Below, in pieces: positions 17,208-25,624 of a DNA stretch of 42,385 bases. A program made the position numbers and the translations under genes. The notes beneath the pieces are model-generated. The model saw nothing but the letters and a program-made list of their open reading frames with translations. It was not told where the DNA came from and made no database searches. Source of the DNA: JBHHZJ01 sp046758005. GTDB taxonomy: Bacteria; Pseudomonadota; Alphaproteobacteria; Kiloniellales; J153. Where the stretch lies: positions 1 to 42,385 of the forward strand of contig JBHHZJ010000018.1 in assembly GCA_046758005.1 (NCBI GenBank). Reading direction: 5' to 3'. Position 1 is the stretch's first letter. Every line of letters begins with the position of its first letter.

Positions 17208-18528
17208 GGCGCCGCACCCATGCGTCGTCGATGGCCAGCACGGTAAGGTCGTCCCGCATTCGCCAGCCCTCGCGGTCCAACTCGTCGAGCAGGGCCTTCA
17301 GCCGCGCGGCGAGCGGCAGCGCCGAGAGGCCCTCGACCATTTGAATGAGCCCTTCGACGCCGAGCTGCTCGCCGTTGCGATAGCGGAACTCGATGAGGCC
17401 GTCGCTGAAGATGTAGAACTCGCCGCCGGCCAGATCGACCTCGCGGGTCCGGAACTCCATGTCGGGAACGATGCCGAGCGGCGGCGCCTCGGCCGGAAAG
17501 GCTTGGTAGCTGTGGTCCGGCGTGCGCAGGAGCGGGGGCTCGTGCCCGGCGTTGGCGAACCGCAGCAAACCGGTCGAGGGATCGTAAGTGCCCGCGATCA
17601 TGGTCACGAACATGCCGCGGCTCGTGGTCTCGTGGATCTCGCGGTTGATGACCGACATGATCGCGGCCGGATCGTCGCTGCGCTTGCCGAGGCAGCGGAA
17701 CAGGCTCGCCGCCTTGGCCATGAGCAGCGCGGCGTTGATCCCCTTGCCGGCGACATCGCCGAGGGCGAAGGGGATGCGTTGGTCCGGCAACGCGAAGAAG
17801 TCGAAAAAGTCCCCCGAGACCTGCCGGATCGGCCGGTTGAGCCCGAACACGGGGGACGCGCCCGGTTCGGCCCTGGGCAGCAGGTTGCGCTGGATTTCGG
17901 CGGCCAGGTCCAGCTCCCGCGCCGTCACCTGCTGGCGCACCAGCTCCTCGGCCATGCGCGCGTTGGAGACCGCGAGCGCGGCGGCGTTCGCCATGGCCTG
18001 CAGGAGGTATTGGTCCCGTCGCCCGAAGGGGCCGCCCCGGCGCTTGTTCGCGACCTGGATGGCGCCGAACGGCCGGCCGTCGGCGGCCATGGGCGCACAC
18101 AGCGCCGAGCGCGTGAGGAACCCGCTCCCATTGCTCATGGCGCCCAGAAGCTCGGTGTCGCGGCAGGGCTCGTTCAGCGCGTCGATCTCGTTGCGGCGCA
18201 GGCAGCGGCCAAGGATGCCCTGGTCGGCGGTCAGGCGCACGCCGCGCAGGTCGAGCGGCCCGACCGAGCCATGGCACACCAGCTCGCCGGTCGGCTGATC
18301 GAGCAGGAACAGGGCCGCGGCCTCCGCTTCCAGGCCTTGGGCAATGCCCGCCAGCGCGGTGTCGAGGGTGGCTCCGAGGTCCCGCGAGACCGCGAAGAAC
18401 TGGCTGAACGCGGCCAGGAACGCCACGTCGTCGGGACAGGCGTGGTCCAGCTCATTGACCAGGTCATTCACGCTTGCGGCGGTCATGGAGACGATCGGGC
18501 TTGCTCGAGGGGGAACCGTCCCGACCAC
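17200..18528 (-). CDS. GAF-domain SpoIIE/RsbU-type serine phosphatase
   Basis: 442-residue PP2C-type phosphatase with an N-terminal GAF sensor domain (about 50-195) and a linker helix (ELVRQQVTARELDLAAEIQRNLLP) leading to a SpoIIE domain (about 230-437). Metal-binding residues are in place: D240/D243 (SGDFFD), D258 (GDVAGKG), the later SDGLIE and the C-terminal DDLTVLAI. Such proteins dephosphorylate STAS antagonists after sensing a signal. No membrane helix was seen, so the input is probably cytoplasmic. It leads the seven-gene minus-strand operon. Start GTG 18528 is uncertain: ATG 18486 removes 14 residues, and neither has a good Shine-Dalgarno. Confidence 0.92.
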   Translation of the reverse strand: MVGTVPPRASPIVSMTAASVNDLVNELDHACPDDVAFLAAFSQFFAVSRDLGATLDTALAGIAQGLEAEAAALFLLDQPTGELVCHGSVGPLDLRGVRLTADQGILGRCLRRNEIDALNEPCRDTELLGAMSNGSGFLTRSALCAPMAADGRPFGAIQVANKRRGGPFGRRDQYLLQAMANAAALAVSNARMAEELVRQQVTARELDLAAEIQRNLLPRAEPGASPVFGLNRPIRQVSGDFFDFFALPDQRIPFALGDVAGKGINAALLMAKAASLFRCLGKRSDDPAAIMSVINREIHETTSRGMFVTMIAGTYDPSTGLLRFANAGHEPPLLRTPDHSYQAFPAEAPPLGIVPDMEFRTREVDLAGGEFYIFSDGLIEFRYRNGEQLGVEGLIQMVEGLSALPLAARLKALLDELDREGWRMRDDLTVLAIDDAWVRRRG

Positions 18529-18919
18529 ACTAAAGACAAATGATTAAACGTGTCTTGGCTGCCACGGCCGCCCGCGGGGCCGCGCCCCAGTAGCGCGGGG
18601 GCCGACGACGATTCCTCGCGGCGCCTGGATCACCATCGATGACATTCAAGAATAAACGGGAAAATCGTGAGTTTTTCTTACATGAACCAAATAATTCTGA
18701 AAATCTATAAATAAACAATCTATTTTATCATGGAAATATATAAACTGTTCGTAAAAGAATTCCTTCACGATCGGCAGAATCGAGGCAGTGGATGAAGTTT
18801 CCTGCGACTGTATGCACCGCGAGTTTAGAATTATCTTGAAATACAATGTCTGATTGCACAAGATGGTATGTCGGCAAATAGAAAAAGCCTGTGCGACGCG
18901 GTCCGCAAGCGGGGGGCAA
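18529..18919. other. AT-rich divergent intergenic region
   Basis: About 390 bases between the phosphatase operon (leftward) and the receiver-PAS-ATPase gene (rightward). Bases 18640-18860 are very AT-rich compared with the surroundings, with A/T tracts such as TATAAATAAACAATC. A TTGAAA at 18836-18841 with CAAGAT 17 bases later is a possible rightward promoter. No gene, tRNA or intrinsic terminator was recognised. Short open frames here have no family resemblance. Confidence 0.5.
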
Positions 18920-20653
18920 ATGGCCGCACCACACGCCGTGCCGGTGCTGGTGGTCGATGACGACCCGAGGGTCCTGGAGGACTACCGGTATATCCTTTGT
19001 CCACGGTCGAACACCGGGGCCGCGCGGGACCGTTTGTCCGCCAGCCTTGAGGATGAGATCTTGGGATCGGCCCTTTCCCACAGGGGCCTCCCGCGGGTCG
19101 ATTTGGCCGCTTTCGACCGGGCGCACGACGCCGTAGAGGCGGTCGGGCGGGCCGTCGAAGAGGGCCGGCCATTCGCGCTCGCCTTTATCGAAGCCGACGT
19201 GTCGGCGCGGCCGGCCGGCCTGGAACCGGCGGAGCAGATCCGCGCGCTCGACCCCGACGTCCACATCATCCTGGTTTACACCCGGTGCGGCCTTTCCCCG
19301 GCCGAGGTGAGCGAGCGCGTCGCCCCGGCCGATCGGGTGTTCCTGGTGCGCAAGCCGTTCTACCCGGCGGAGATCCAGCAACTGGTCCTGGGACTTTCGA
19401 GCCGGTGGCTCGCCGAGCGCCGGCGGCGCGTCGCCGCGGGCGCCGGCGGCTTTTCCGAATCGGCGGTGGCGCACGGGCTGTCCACGATCCTCGAGCGCCT
19501 TCCCGCCGGGGTTCTCGTTTTCGATCGCGATGCGCGCCTGGTCTCCGCCAGTCGTCGCATGGCCGCGCAGTTGCCCGAGGTTGCCGACCTGCTCGTCCCG
19601 GGCACCCCGTACCACGAGGTGCAACGTCGGTTGGACCAGGATGTTGTCGTCTCCAGGGCGCCCGTCTCGGGCGCGGCCTGGGGCGACGATCGGCTCGGTT
19701 CGGGGGGCGAGGTTGGGATCGACCCGCCTTGGGAGCTCAAGCTGCGCGGCTCGCGCTGGCTCGTGCTTGCGCAAGGCGCCGCCGCCTCCGGCGAGACCTA
19801 CTGCCTCTATTTCGACATCACGGCGTTGAAACGACGGGACGCACGGCGAGCCAGGGCGACTCACATGATGCGGATGGTCCAGTCCTTCGCGGCGCTGTGC
19901 GAGCAGCTCGGTCGGGCCCTCGGTGAAAATCGAGCGCAGGCACAGCGGGTCGGATGCCGGCACGTCGATTCGAAAATCGCCGTGCTGCCCCGCGCGGCCG
20001 GGCGGTGTTCGGTCGAGGCGTATGTTCACGCCTTGGCCGGCCGGCTGCAGGCGGTCGCAACAAGGCAAGAGCCGTCGCCGGAGACGCTGCGCCTCGATCG
20101 GTTGGTCGGTCGGATCGTCGACCAGATCCGGGCCGACGTGCCCGCCGCCATCGAGATCGAGGTCATCGCCGGCGCCGGATTGTGGCCCGTGCGGATCGAC
20201 AAGGCCGGGTTCGAGGTCGCCGTGCGCGAGTTGGTCAGGAACGCCTGCGAAGCCATGCCCGACGGTGGCCGCATCACCTTGGAGACCGCGAATGCGCGGC
20301 TCAGCCCGGATTTCGGTCCCTTGGGCGGCGGCCTTGCCGTTCACGACTACGTCCGGCTCTCGGTCCAGGACACCGGGCCCGGCATGCCGGAGGATCCGGC
20401 CGAGCGCGCGATCGCTCGGCCGATCGGCGCCGGGCCCGCGGACGGTCGCCTCGGCCTCGGTCTGAGCCTCGTCTACGGGTTCGCCCGGCAGTCGGGCGGA
20501 TACGTCGAAATCGACGGCGGCGAGGGACGGGGGGGAACCGCGGTCGAACTCTATTTCCCGCGCGCCGAGGCGGCGGCCACCGATACGCACGGGGCGCGGA
20601 TACGCGCCGACGCCCCGAGCAAGGCGGCCACGCTGCGGGCCCGCGCGGAGTAG
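18920..20653 (+). CDS. Degenerate receiver-PAS-HATPase protein (histidine pseudokinase-like)
   Basis: 577-residue protein. Residues 6-160 are receiver-like, with the acidic pair in VLVVDDDPRVLEDY and a conserved lysine in VRKPF, but glutamate (E91, AFIEADV) where the phospho-acceptor aspartate should be. A PAS-like domain follows (about 175-310). The dimerisation/phospho-acceptor region has CEQLGR where related kinases carry AHDFNN, so the histidine is missing. The HATPase domain (about 420-550) is intact: N-box ELVRNACEAMPDGG, DTGPGMPED and GLGLSLVYGFARQSGG. It probably binds ATP but cannot relay phosphate in the usual way. A TTG at 18854 or ATG at 18863 would add 19-22 residues without clear need; ATG 18920 has a G-rich upstream site. 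It is followed by the BTAD regulator. Confidence 0.8.
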   Translation: MAAPHAVPVLVVDDDPRVLEDYRYILCPRSNTGAARDRLSASLEDEILGSALSHRGLPRVDLAAFDRAHDAVEAVGRAVEEGRPFALAFIEADVSARPAGLEPAEQIRALDPDVHIILVYTRCGLSPAEVSERVAPADRVFLVRKPFYPAEIQQLVLGLSSRWLAERRRRVAAGAGGFSESAVAHGLSTILERLPAGVLVFDRDARLVSASRRMAAQLPEVADLLVPGTPYHEVQRRLDQDVVVSRAPVSGAAWGDDRLGSGGEVGIDPPWELKLRGSRWLVLAQGAAASGETYCLYFDITALKRRDARRARATHMMRMVQSFAALCEQLGRALGENRAQAQRVGCRHVDSKIAVLPRAAGRCSVEAYVHALAGRLQAVATRQEPSPETLRLDRLVGRIVDQIRADVPAAIEIEVIAGAGLWPVRIDKAGFEVAVRELVRNACEAMPDGGRITLETANARLSPDFGPLGGGLAVHDYVRLSVQDTGPGMPEDPAERAIARPIGAGPADGRLGLGLSLVYGFARQSGGYVEIDGGEGRGGTAVELYFPRAEAAATDTHGARIRADAPSKAATLRARAE

Positions 20654-20737
20654 CAGAGCCGGTCCGAGGAGCGCGCGCTCGCCCATGCGGCCCGCGCCAA
20701 TCCGGCGGCTTGACGGGGCGCTTTCGCGGCCGGGACG

Positions 20738-23700
20738 ATGACGACGCATTACACGCTTCGCCTGTTTGGCGGTTTCCGGCTGGAAGACGGGGACGGGACG
20801 CCCGTGCGCATCCCGCTTCGCAAGGGCGAGGCGTTGCTGGCCTATTTGGCCTGCGCGCCGGGCGAGCCGGTCTCGCGGGAGAAGCTGGCCGCGCTGCTGT
20901 GGAGCGAGCGCGACGATCGCCGCGCCCGGCAGAATCTGCGCCAGGTTCTCCACGCCCTGTCCCGTGCGGTCGCGGGGCAGGGCGTTTCGATCCTTCATCT
21001 GCCGGGCCGCTCCGTCGCGCTCGACGCCGGCGCCGTGTGGGTCGATGCGGTCGAGTTCGAGCGCCTCTCGGCCGAGGGCTCGGCCAAGGCCCTGGGGCGC
21101 GCCGCCGCCTTGTACCGGGGCGAGTTCCTCGCCCACCTGCGGGTGGAGGCGCCGGCTTTCGAGGACTGGCGCGTCGTCGCGCGGACCCGCTTCCAGGACC
21201 TGGCCATGAAATGTCTGAGCGGCCTCCTGGAGCATCAGGAGCGCGCCGGCCAAGCCGGGGCCGCGATCGGGACGGCCGATCGCGCACTCAGGATCGATCC
21301 TTACCGCGAAGACATTCACCGGCGCCTCATGGCGCTTTATGCGGCCAGCGGCATGCGCGGTTCGGCCCTGGCGCAATACCTCACGTGCCGCGAGGTCCTG
21401 CAACGCGAACTTAGGGTCGCCCCGGAACAGGAAACCACCGAGCTGTACCGGCGCATTCTCGCACAGGGACCGAGCCACAGCCCCGGTACGGCCGCCTCGC
21501 GCAGCGAGTCGTGGCCGGCGGGCCTGGACGGCGGCGGTCGCGACGGGCCGTCCATCTCGAATGGCATCACGGTCGGGCGCCGGGACGAGTTGGCTGCCTT
21601 GGTCCGGGAATTTGCACGGGCCGCGGACGGCGGGTCCCGCCTTGTCACCGTGGCCGGCGAAGCGGGCGTGGGCAAATCCCATCTGCTCGACGTTTTCGCC
21701 CGCGACCTGGCGACACAAGGCGCGGCGGTCTTTTGGACGCGCGCCCGCCGGGCCGAGCGGACGTTGCCGCTCGCCCTCTGGTCCGATCTTCTGGACGGCC
21801 TCGCGCCGCATCGGAGCGAGGCGCGCGTTGGCATCAGCGCCGGGTTGCGCGACGAGCAGGCGCCGTTCCGGGCAAGTTCCGTGGAGGCGGGCGACACCCA
21901 GGGCGATCTCGGCGGGGCTTGGCGCCGCGCCTACGACTCGGCCGTGCGCCTCGTGCGGGCCCGCGCGAACCGAGCCGCGGTCGCCTTGATTTTCGAGGAC
22001 TTGCAGTGGGCCGACGGCGAGAGTCTCGGGCTGCTTCTCTACGCGCTTCGCCGCCTCCGGCAGGCCCCCGTACTGTTCGTGGCCACGTTTCGCCCGGACG
22101 ACCCGCGGGGCGGCGAACACCTGTCGCGCGCCTTGCGGGATCTCGAGCGTAGTCACTCGGTGCGGCGCATCGCGCTGGCGCCGCTTTCCCGGGAACAAAC
22201 AAGCGATCTGGTTGGTCGTCTGCAAGCGGCGATCGACGCGCAACCTGTCTCACAGGCGCGAAACCGGGAAATTTGGGCGATCAGTGAGGGCAATCCCCGC
22301 ATCGTCGTCGAGAAGGTGCTGTCGCGCGCCGGCGACGGGAGCGGCAAGACCGAATCGCTTCCCGACGCCGCGCGGCGCGACGTGTCGCGCATCCTCTCGC
22401 GGTTGAGCGAGCCGGCGCGCCGGCTGGTCACGGTCGCCAGCGTCATGGGATCGCGCTGCGAATTCCGCGCCGTGCGGCGGGCGGCGGGGCTGCGCGAGGA
22501 GGCCGTCGTCCGGGCCCTGGAAGAGCTTGTGGCGGCGCACGTGTTGCGCCTGGAGGGCGAGCGCGTTGCCTTCGTCCGCCGGCGGGTTCGCCTGGCGCTG
22601 TACGCGGAGCTGCTCGCGCCTCGGCGCAAGGCCATGCACGCCGCCGCGGCGCGGGCGATCGCGCTAACTCACGCGGGCGAGCTGGAGCCGCAGTGCCGGC
22701 GTCTCGCCCACCATTACCGGCACGCCGGGCGCACCGCCGACGCCTTCGTGTTCGAGGTCCGCAGCGGCGAAGTCGAACTCGACCGGGGTCAGCGTCGCAC
22801 CGCGCGCGGATGGTTTCTCCGGGCCCTCAAGACCGCGCGGCGGCTGGAGACGGAGGCGCCCACGGAGACCTGGAAGGCCCGTGCCGCGCTCGGCTTGGCG
22901 ACGGTCGCCGAACTGGACCAGGACCTCGACGCCGCGCTCGAGGTCCTGCGCCCTCTGGAGCGACGCCTCGACCGGCTCGACGGCGGCCGCGAGCGCGCGG
23001 AATCGCTTTACGCCCTGGCCCGAATCCACTTCGTGCGCGGGGACGAGCAGGCCGCGTACGACCACGCGCGGCGCGCGCTGCGGGACTCCGAACGGCACGG
23101 GGGCGATCGCCTCTGGCTCCCGGCCGAGCGCCTGCTCTTCCGCCTCCATGTCCTGACCGGCGCCCACGATCGGGTGCTCGAGCGCCTGACGTGCATGCGC
23201 CAGCGGGCTCGAACGTACGGGCTGCGCGCGGACGAGGCGGACGCGGCGGCGGCGCTCGCCGTCCTGCACGCCACGCAGGCCGGATGCGATATGGCGCGCA
23301 GCGAGGCGGCGCACGCGCTGCAGGTTGCCGAAGACCTTCAGGACGACCGGCGGGTGGCCGGATGTCTGCAGATTCTCGGCATGGCGCAGGCCTGGCACCG
23401 CGACGCGGGGGCCGCGCTCGCCAACTTCGACCGGGCCGCCGCCGTGGCGACGGGGAGGGGCGACGTATTGCGGCTCTACGCCCTGCACGGCCATCGCGGG
23501 CTGGCGCTGTGCGTGGCCGGACGCCATGACGAGGCGGTGGCGGAGCTGAGCCGGGCCGTCGAGGCGGCCGGTCGGCTCGGGACACGCTTCTACCTTCCAT
23601 TGTTCATGGCCTGGCTGGCCGAAGCCGGGTTCGAGGCCGGCCATCACGATGCCGCCCTCGATCACGGGCGCGAGGCGTTGCGCCTGGCGCAGGACGCCAA

Positions 23701-24019
23701 TCAGCCGTGGCCGCGCTCCGTCGCGCTGCGCACGCTGGCCCGCGTGCTCGGCCACCCCGAGGTGCGGGACCTCGCCGTGGCGGAACGGGCGGTCAGGAGC
23801 GCGTTGGCCGAGCAACAGGGCCTGGGGCTGGACTTCGAGCGGGCCCGCTCGCTCATGGTCCACGCGAGGATCCTGCGCACGGGGGGCGATATCCGCGGCT
23901 CGAGCGCGCTCTATGGGGAGGCCGGCCGGATGTTCGGGAAACTGCGCCTGACGGCCCAGTCCGAGCGCGCCCGCCGCATGGGGGAGGCCCTGCGCCCGGT
24001 CCGCGAATCCACGACTTGA
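20738..24019 (+). CDS. Large SARP/BTAD-type transcriptional regulator with AAA ATPase and TPR repeats
   Basis: 1093-residue regulator. Residues 5-100 form an OmpR-type winged helix (RLFGGFRLEDGDG, then LLAYLACAPGEPVSREKLAALLW, as in SARP-family proteins). A BTAD helical domain (about 105-240) follows. The AAA/STAND-type ATPase has Walker A GEAGVGKSHLL (about 306-316) and Walker B-like LIFEDLQWAD (about 417-426). From about 640 to the end are helical TPR-like repeats. There is no C-terminal LuxR helix-turn-helix, so DNA binding must be through the N-terminal domain. It starts 84 bases after the pseudokinase gene on the same strand, suggesting co-transcription. Signal and targets are unknown. 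Confidence 0.88.
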   Translation: MTTHYTLRLFGGFRLEDGDGTPVRIPLRKGEALLAYLACAPGEPVSREKLAALLWSERDDRRARQNLRQVLHALSRAVAGQGVSILHLPGRSVALDAGAVWVDAVEFERLSAEGSAKALGRAAALYRGEFLAHLRVEAPAFEDWRVVARTRFQDLAMKCLSGLLEHQERAGQAGAAIGTADRALRIDPYREDIHRRLMALYAASGMRGSALAQYLTCREVLQRELRVAPEQETTELYRRILAQGPSHSPGTAASRSESWPAGLDGGGRDGPSISNGITVGRRDELAALVREFARAADGGSRLVTVAGEAGVGKSHLLDVFARDLATQGAAVFWTRARRAERTLPLALWSDLLDGLAPHRSEARVGISAGLRDEQAPFRASSVEAGDTQGDLGGAWRRAYDSAVRLVRARANRAAVALIFEDLQWADGESLGLLLYALRRLRQAPVLFVATFRPDDPRGGEHLSRALRDLERSHSVRRIALAPLSREQTSDLVGRLQAAIDAQPVSQARNREIWAISEGNPRIVVEKVLSRAGDGSGKTESLPDAARRDVSRILSRLSEPARRLVTVASVMGSRCEFRAVRRAAGLREEAVVRALEELVAAHVLRLEGERVAFVRRRVRLALYAELLAPRRKAMHAAAARAIALTHAGELEPQCRRLAHHYRHAGRTADAFVFEVRSGEVELDRGQRRTARGWFLRALKTARRLETEAPTETWKARAALGLATVAELDQDLDAALEVLRPLERRLDRLDGGRERAESLYALARIHFVRGDEQAAYDHARRALRDSERHGGDRLWLPAERLLFRLHVLTGAHDRVLERLTCMRQRARTYGLRADEADAAAALAVLHATQAGCDMARSEAAHALQVAEDLQDDRRVAGCLQILGMAQAWHRDAGAALANFDRAAAVATGRGDVLRLYALHGHRGLALCVAGRHDEAVAELSRAVEAAGRLGTRFYLPLFMAWLAEAGFEAGHHDAALDHGREALRLAQDANQPWPRSVALRTLARVLGHPEVRDLAVAERAVRSALAEQQGLGLDFERARSLMVHARILRTGGDIRGSSALYGEAGRMFGKLRLTAQSERARRMGEALRPVRESTT

Positions 24020-24049
24020 CGCCGCGCAGGGAGGTCGGCCCGGTGGCGG

Positions 24050-25018
24050 TCAGGCTGCGGATTGCGCGGCCGTGGTGGCGCGCCCGGCAAGCCACAGGAT
24101 GCAGCCCGGGAGCGCGGCGGCAAGCAAGGCGCCGCCAAAGGCGAGCGACACGGCCAAAGCCGCCTCCGCGCCGATGCCGGCGAAGGCGAGCATCGTGACC
24201 ATGGCCCCTTCGCGCACGCCCCAGCCCGCGAACGAGACCGGAAACAGCGTGATCAGGATCACCGGAGGCACGAGGGCGAGGCACTCCCAGGCCGTCACGG
24301 CGAGGCCCAGGCCGTCGGCGAACGCGTAGACCGCGAGGGCCGCAAGGCCGTGGCTGACCAGCGAGAGCAGGAGCAGCGGGGCAAGGACGGTGGGCGCGAT
24401 GAAGATCCGCCGGGTGTCGGCGGCCAGGCGCACCAGCCCGCGCGCGGCGCGCCACTTGCGCCAAGTCTCGGGCATGCGGTCCAGGCACGCCGCGAGCCCG
24501 ATGCCGAGCATGACGAGGGGAACCGCCGCAAGCAGCCCGAGGCGCAGGCCGGGGCTGTCGATACGGGGGCCGAACCACCACAAGCCGACGGCCACCATGA
24601 GCGCCAGGCCGACCAGGCCGCTGACGCGCTCGAGCGCGACCCCGTTGATCGCCGCGTCGGGGCGGACGCCGCTGCGGTAGGCCTGCCATATCCGCACCGC
24701 GTCGCCGCCGAACGAGGTGGGCAGCACCTGGTTGAAAAAGGCGCCGACGAACGTCAACCGCACCGTCCTGGCGTACCCGAGCGGGGCGCCGAGCGCGTCC
24801 ATGACCAGCCACCAGCGCAGGCCGAGGATCAGGCTCTGGGCCAGCAGCAGCGTCCAAGCGGCGACGAAGGCCGCCGGCGGAATGCTTTGCACGCTCGCCC
24901 ACACCTCCGCCGCGTGCGAGCGCCGGGCGAGCAGGACGAGCAGGCTCGCCGAGACGGCGAGCTTCGCCGCGGCCAGCAGCCAGCCCCTTCGTCGTGTGCC
25001 GCGCGCGCGCCGCATCAT
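24050..25018 (-). CDS. Flippase-like membrane protein (lysylphosphatidylglycerol synthetase TM-region family)
   Basis: 322-residue polytopic protein with about eight membrane helices. The hallmark of the LPG_synthase_TM/UPF0104 family is present: FFNQVLPTSFGGDAVRIWQAYR, followed by ALERVSGLVGLALM, and the later PVSFAGWGVREGAMV. These proteins are lipid flippases or accompany glycolipid synthesis. The lysyl-transferase domain of MprF is absent. It follows the methyltransferase gene by three bases and the whole block follows the priming-transferase and manC genes, so it probably belongs to a polysaccharide or glycolipid pathway. Its 3' end converges with the BTAD regulator. Confidence 0.85.
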   Translation of the reverse strand: MMRRARGTRRRGWLLAAAKLAVSASLLVLLARRSHAAEVWASVQSIPPAAFVAAWTLLLAQSLILGLRWWLVMDALGAPLGYARTVRLTFVGAFFNQVLPTSFGGDAVRIWQAYRSGVRPDAAINGVALERVSGLVGLALMVAVGLWWFGPRIDSPGLRLGLLAAVPLVMLGIGLAACLDRMPETWRKWRAARGLVRLAADTRRIFIAPTVLAPLLLLSLVSHGLAALAVYAFADGLGLAVTAWECLALVPPVILITLFPVSFAGWGVREGAMVTMLAFAGIGAEAALAVSLAFGGALLAAALPGCILWLAGRATTAAQSAA

Positions 25019-25021
25019 CGC

Positions 25022-25624
25022 CTAGGCCGGCTCGAGGCGGGCGATAAAATGCAGCGACCGGTCGAAGACCCAGCGCGCTGGCGCCGGGTAAAGGCCCAGA
25101 TCGGTCAGCCAGACCACCGGCCTCAGGCCGATGCGCGCGAAGGCCTGCCGCCACCGGCGCTCCGGCCAGTAGTTGTACGGCAGCGCCACGCCGTGCGGCG
25201 CGTTGCCGACCCAGTCCATCAGGCGCAGCGTGGACCCGGCGAGGAAGCCGTCGCGTCTGTGGTCCTTCAGCACGATCGCCCGCCGCGCGACCCGCCGCGC
25301 CTCGCGCAGGAGAACCTCCGGGTCGTCCGTATGGTGCAACACATCCACAAGCATGACGACGTCGAAGGCGGCGCCGCGGAAGGGGAGCGTTCGCCCGTCG
25401 AATCGCGTGACCGGGACCCGGGCCCGCGGGCGCACGAGCGAGTCGATCCCGGTGATGGCCACATCGGGCCGGCGCTGCCCGATGCGATCGTCGATGGCGC
25501 CGTCGCCGCAGCCCACGTCCAGGACCGTCGCACCGCGCGGCAACAGCTCGGCGACGCGCTCGCTCAAGACCCGGACCCGGCGCTCGAACACCAGGTTTTG
25601 GTGCAGGCGGGACAACAGACTCAC
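25022..25624 (-). CDS. Class I SAM-dependent methyltransferase
   Basis: 200-residue methyltransferase. The SAM-binding motif I is TVLDVGCGDGAIDD (about 33-46), with an acidic DSL/D following, then FDVVMLVDVLHHTDDPEVLL (post-I/II region) and a short C-terminal substrate segment. The start is GTG 25624, overlapping the glycosyltransferase stop as GTGA. The same frame is open far upstream, but that part is antisense-like to nothing and overlaps the glycosyltransferase gene out of frame, so a fused protein is not supported. The substrate is probably a sugar or lipid intermediate of the neighbouring glycosyltransferase pathway. Confidence 0.85.
   Translation of the reverse strand: MSLLSRLHQNLVFERRVRVLSERVAELLPRGATVLDVGCGDGAIDDRIGQRRPDVAITGIDSLVRPRARVPVTRFDGRTLPFRGAAFDVVMLVDVLHHTDDPEVLLREARRVARRAIVLKDHRRDGFLAGSTLRLMDWVGNAPHGVALPYNYWPERRWRQAFARIGLRPVVWLTDLGLYPAPARWVFDRSLHFIARLEPA

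Noticed and set aside
18728..22243. A minus-strand open frame of about 1170 codons
   Set aside because: It lies antisense to the pseudokinase and BTAD genes, whose domains are clear. Its protein is a low-complexity Arg/Ala/Gly-rich shadow typical of GC-rich coding DNA.
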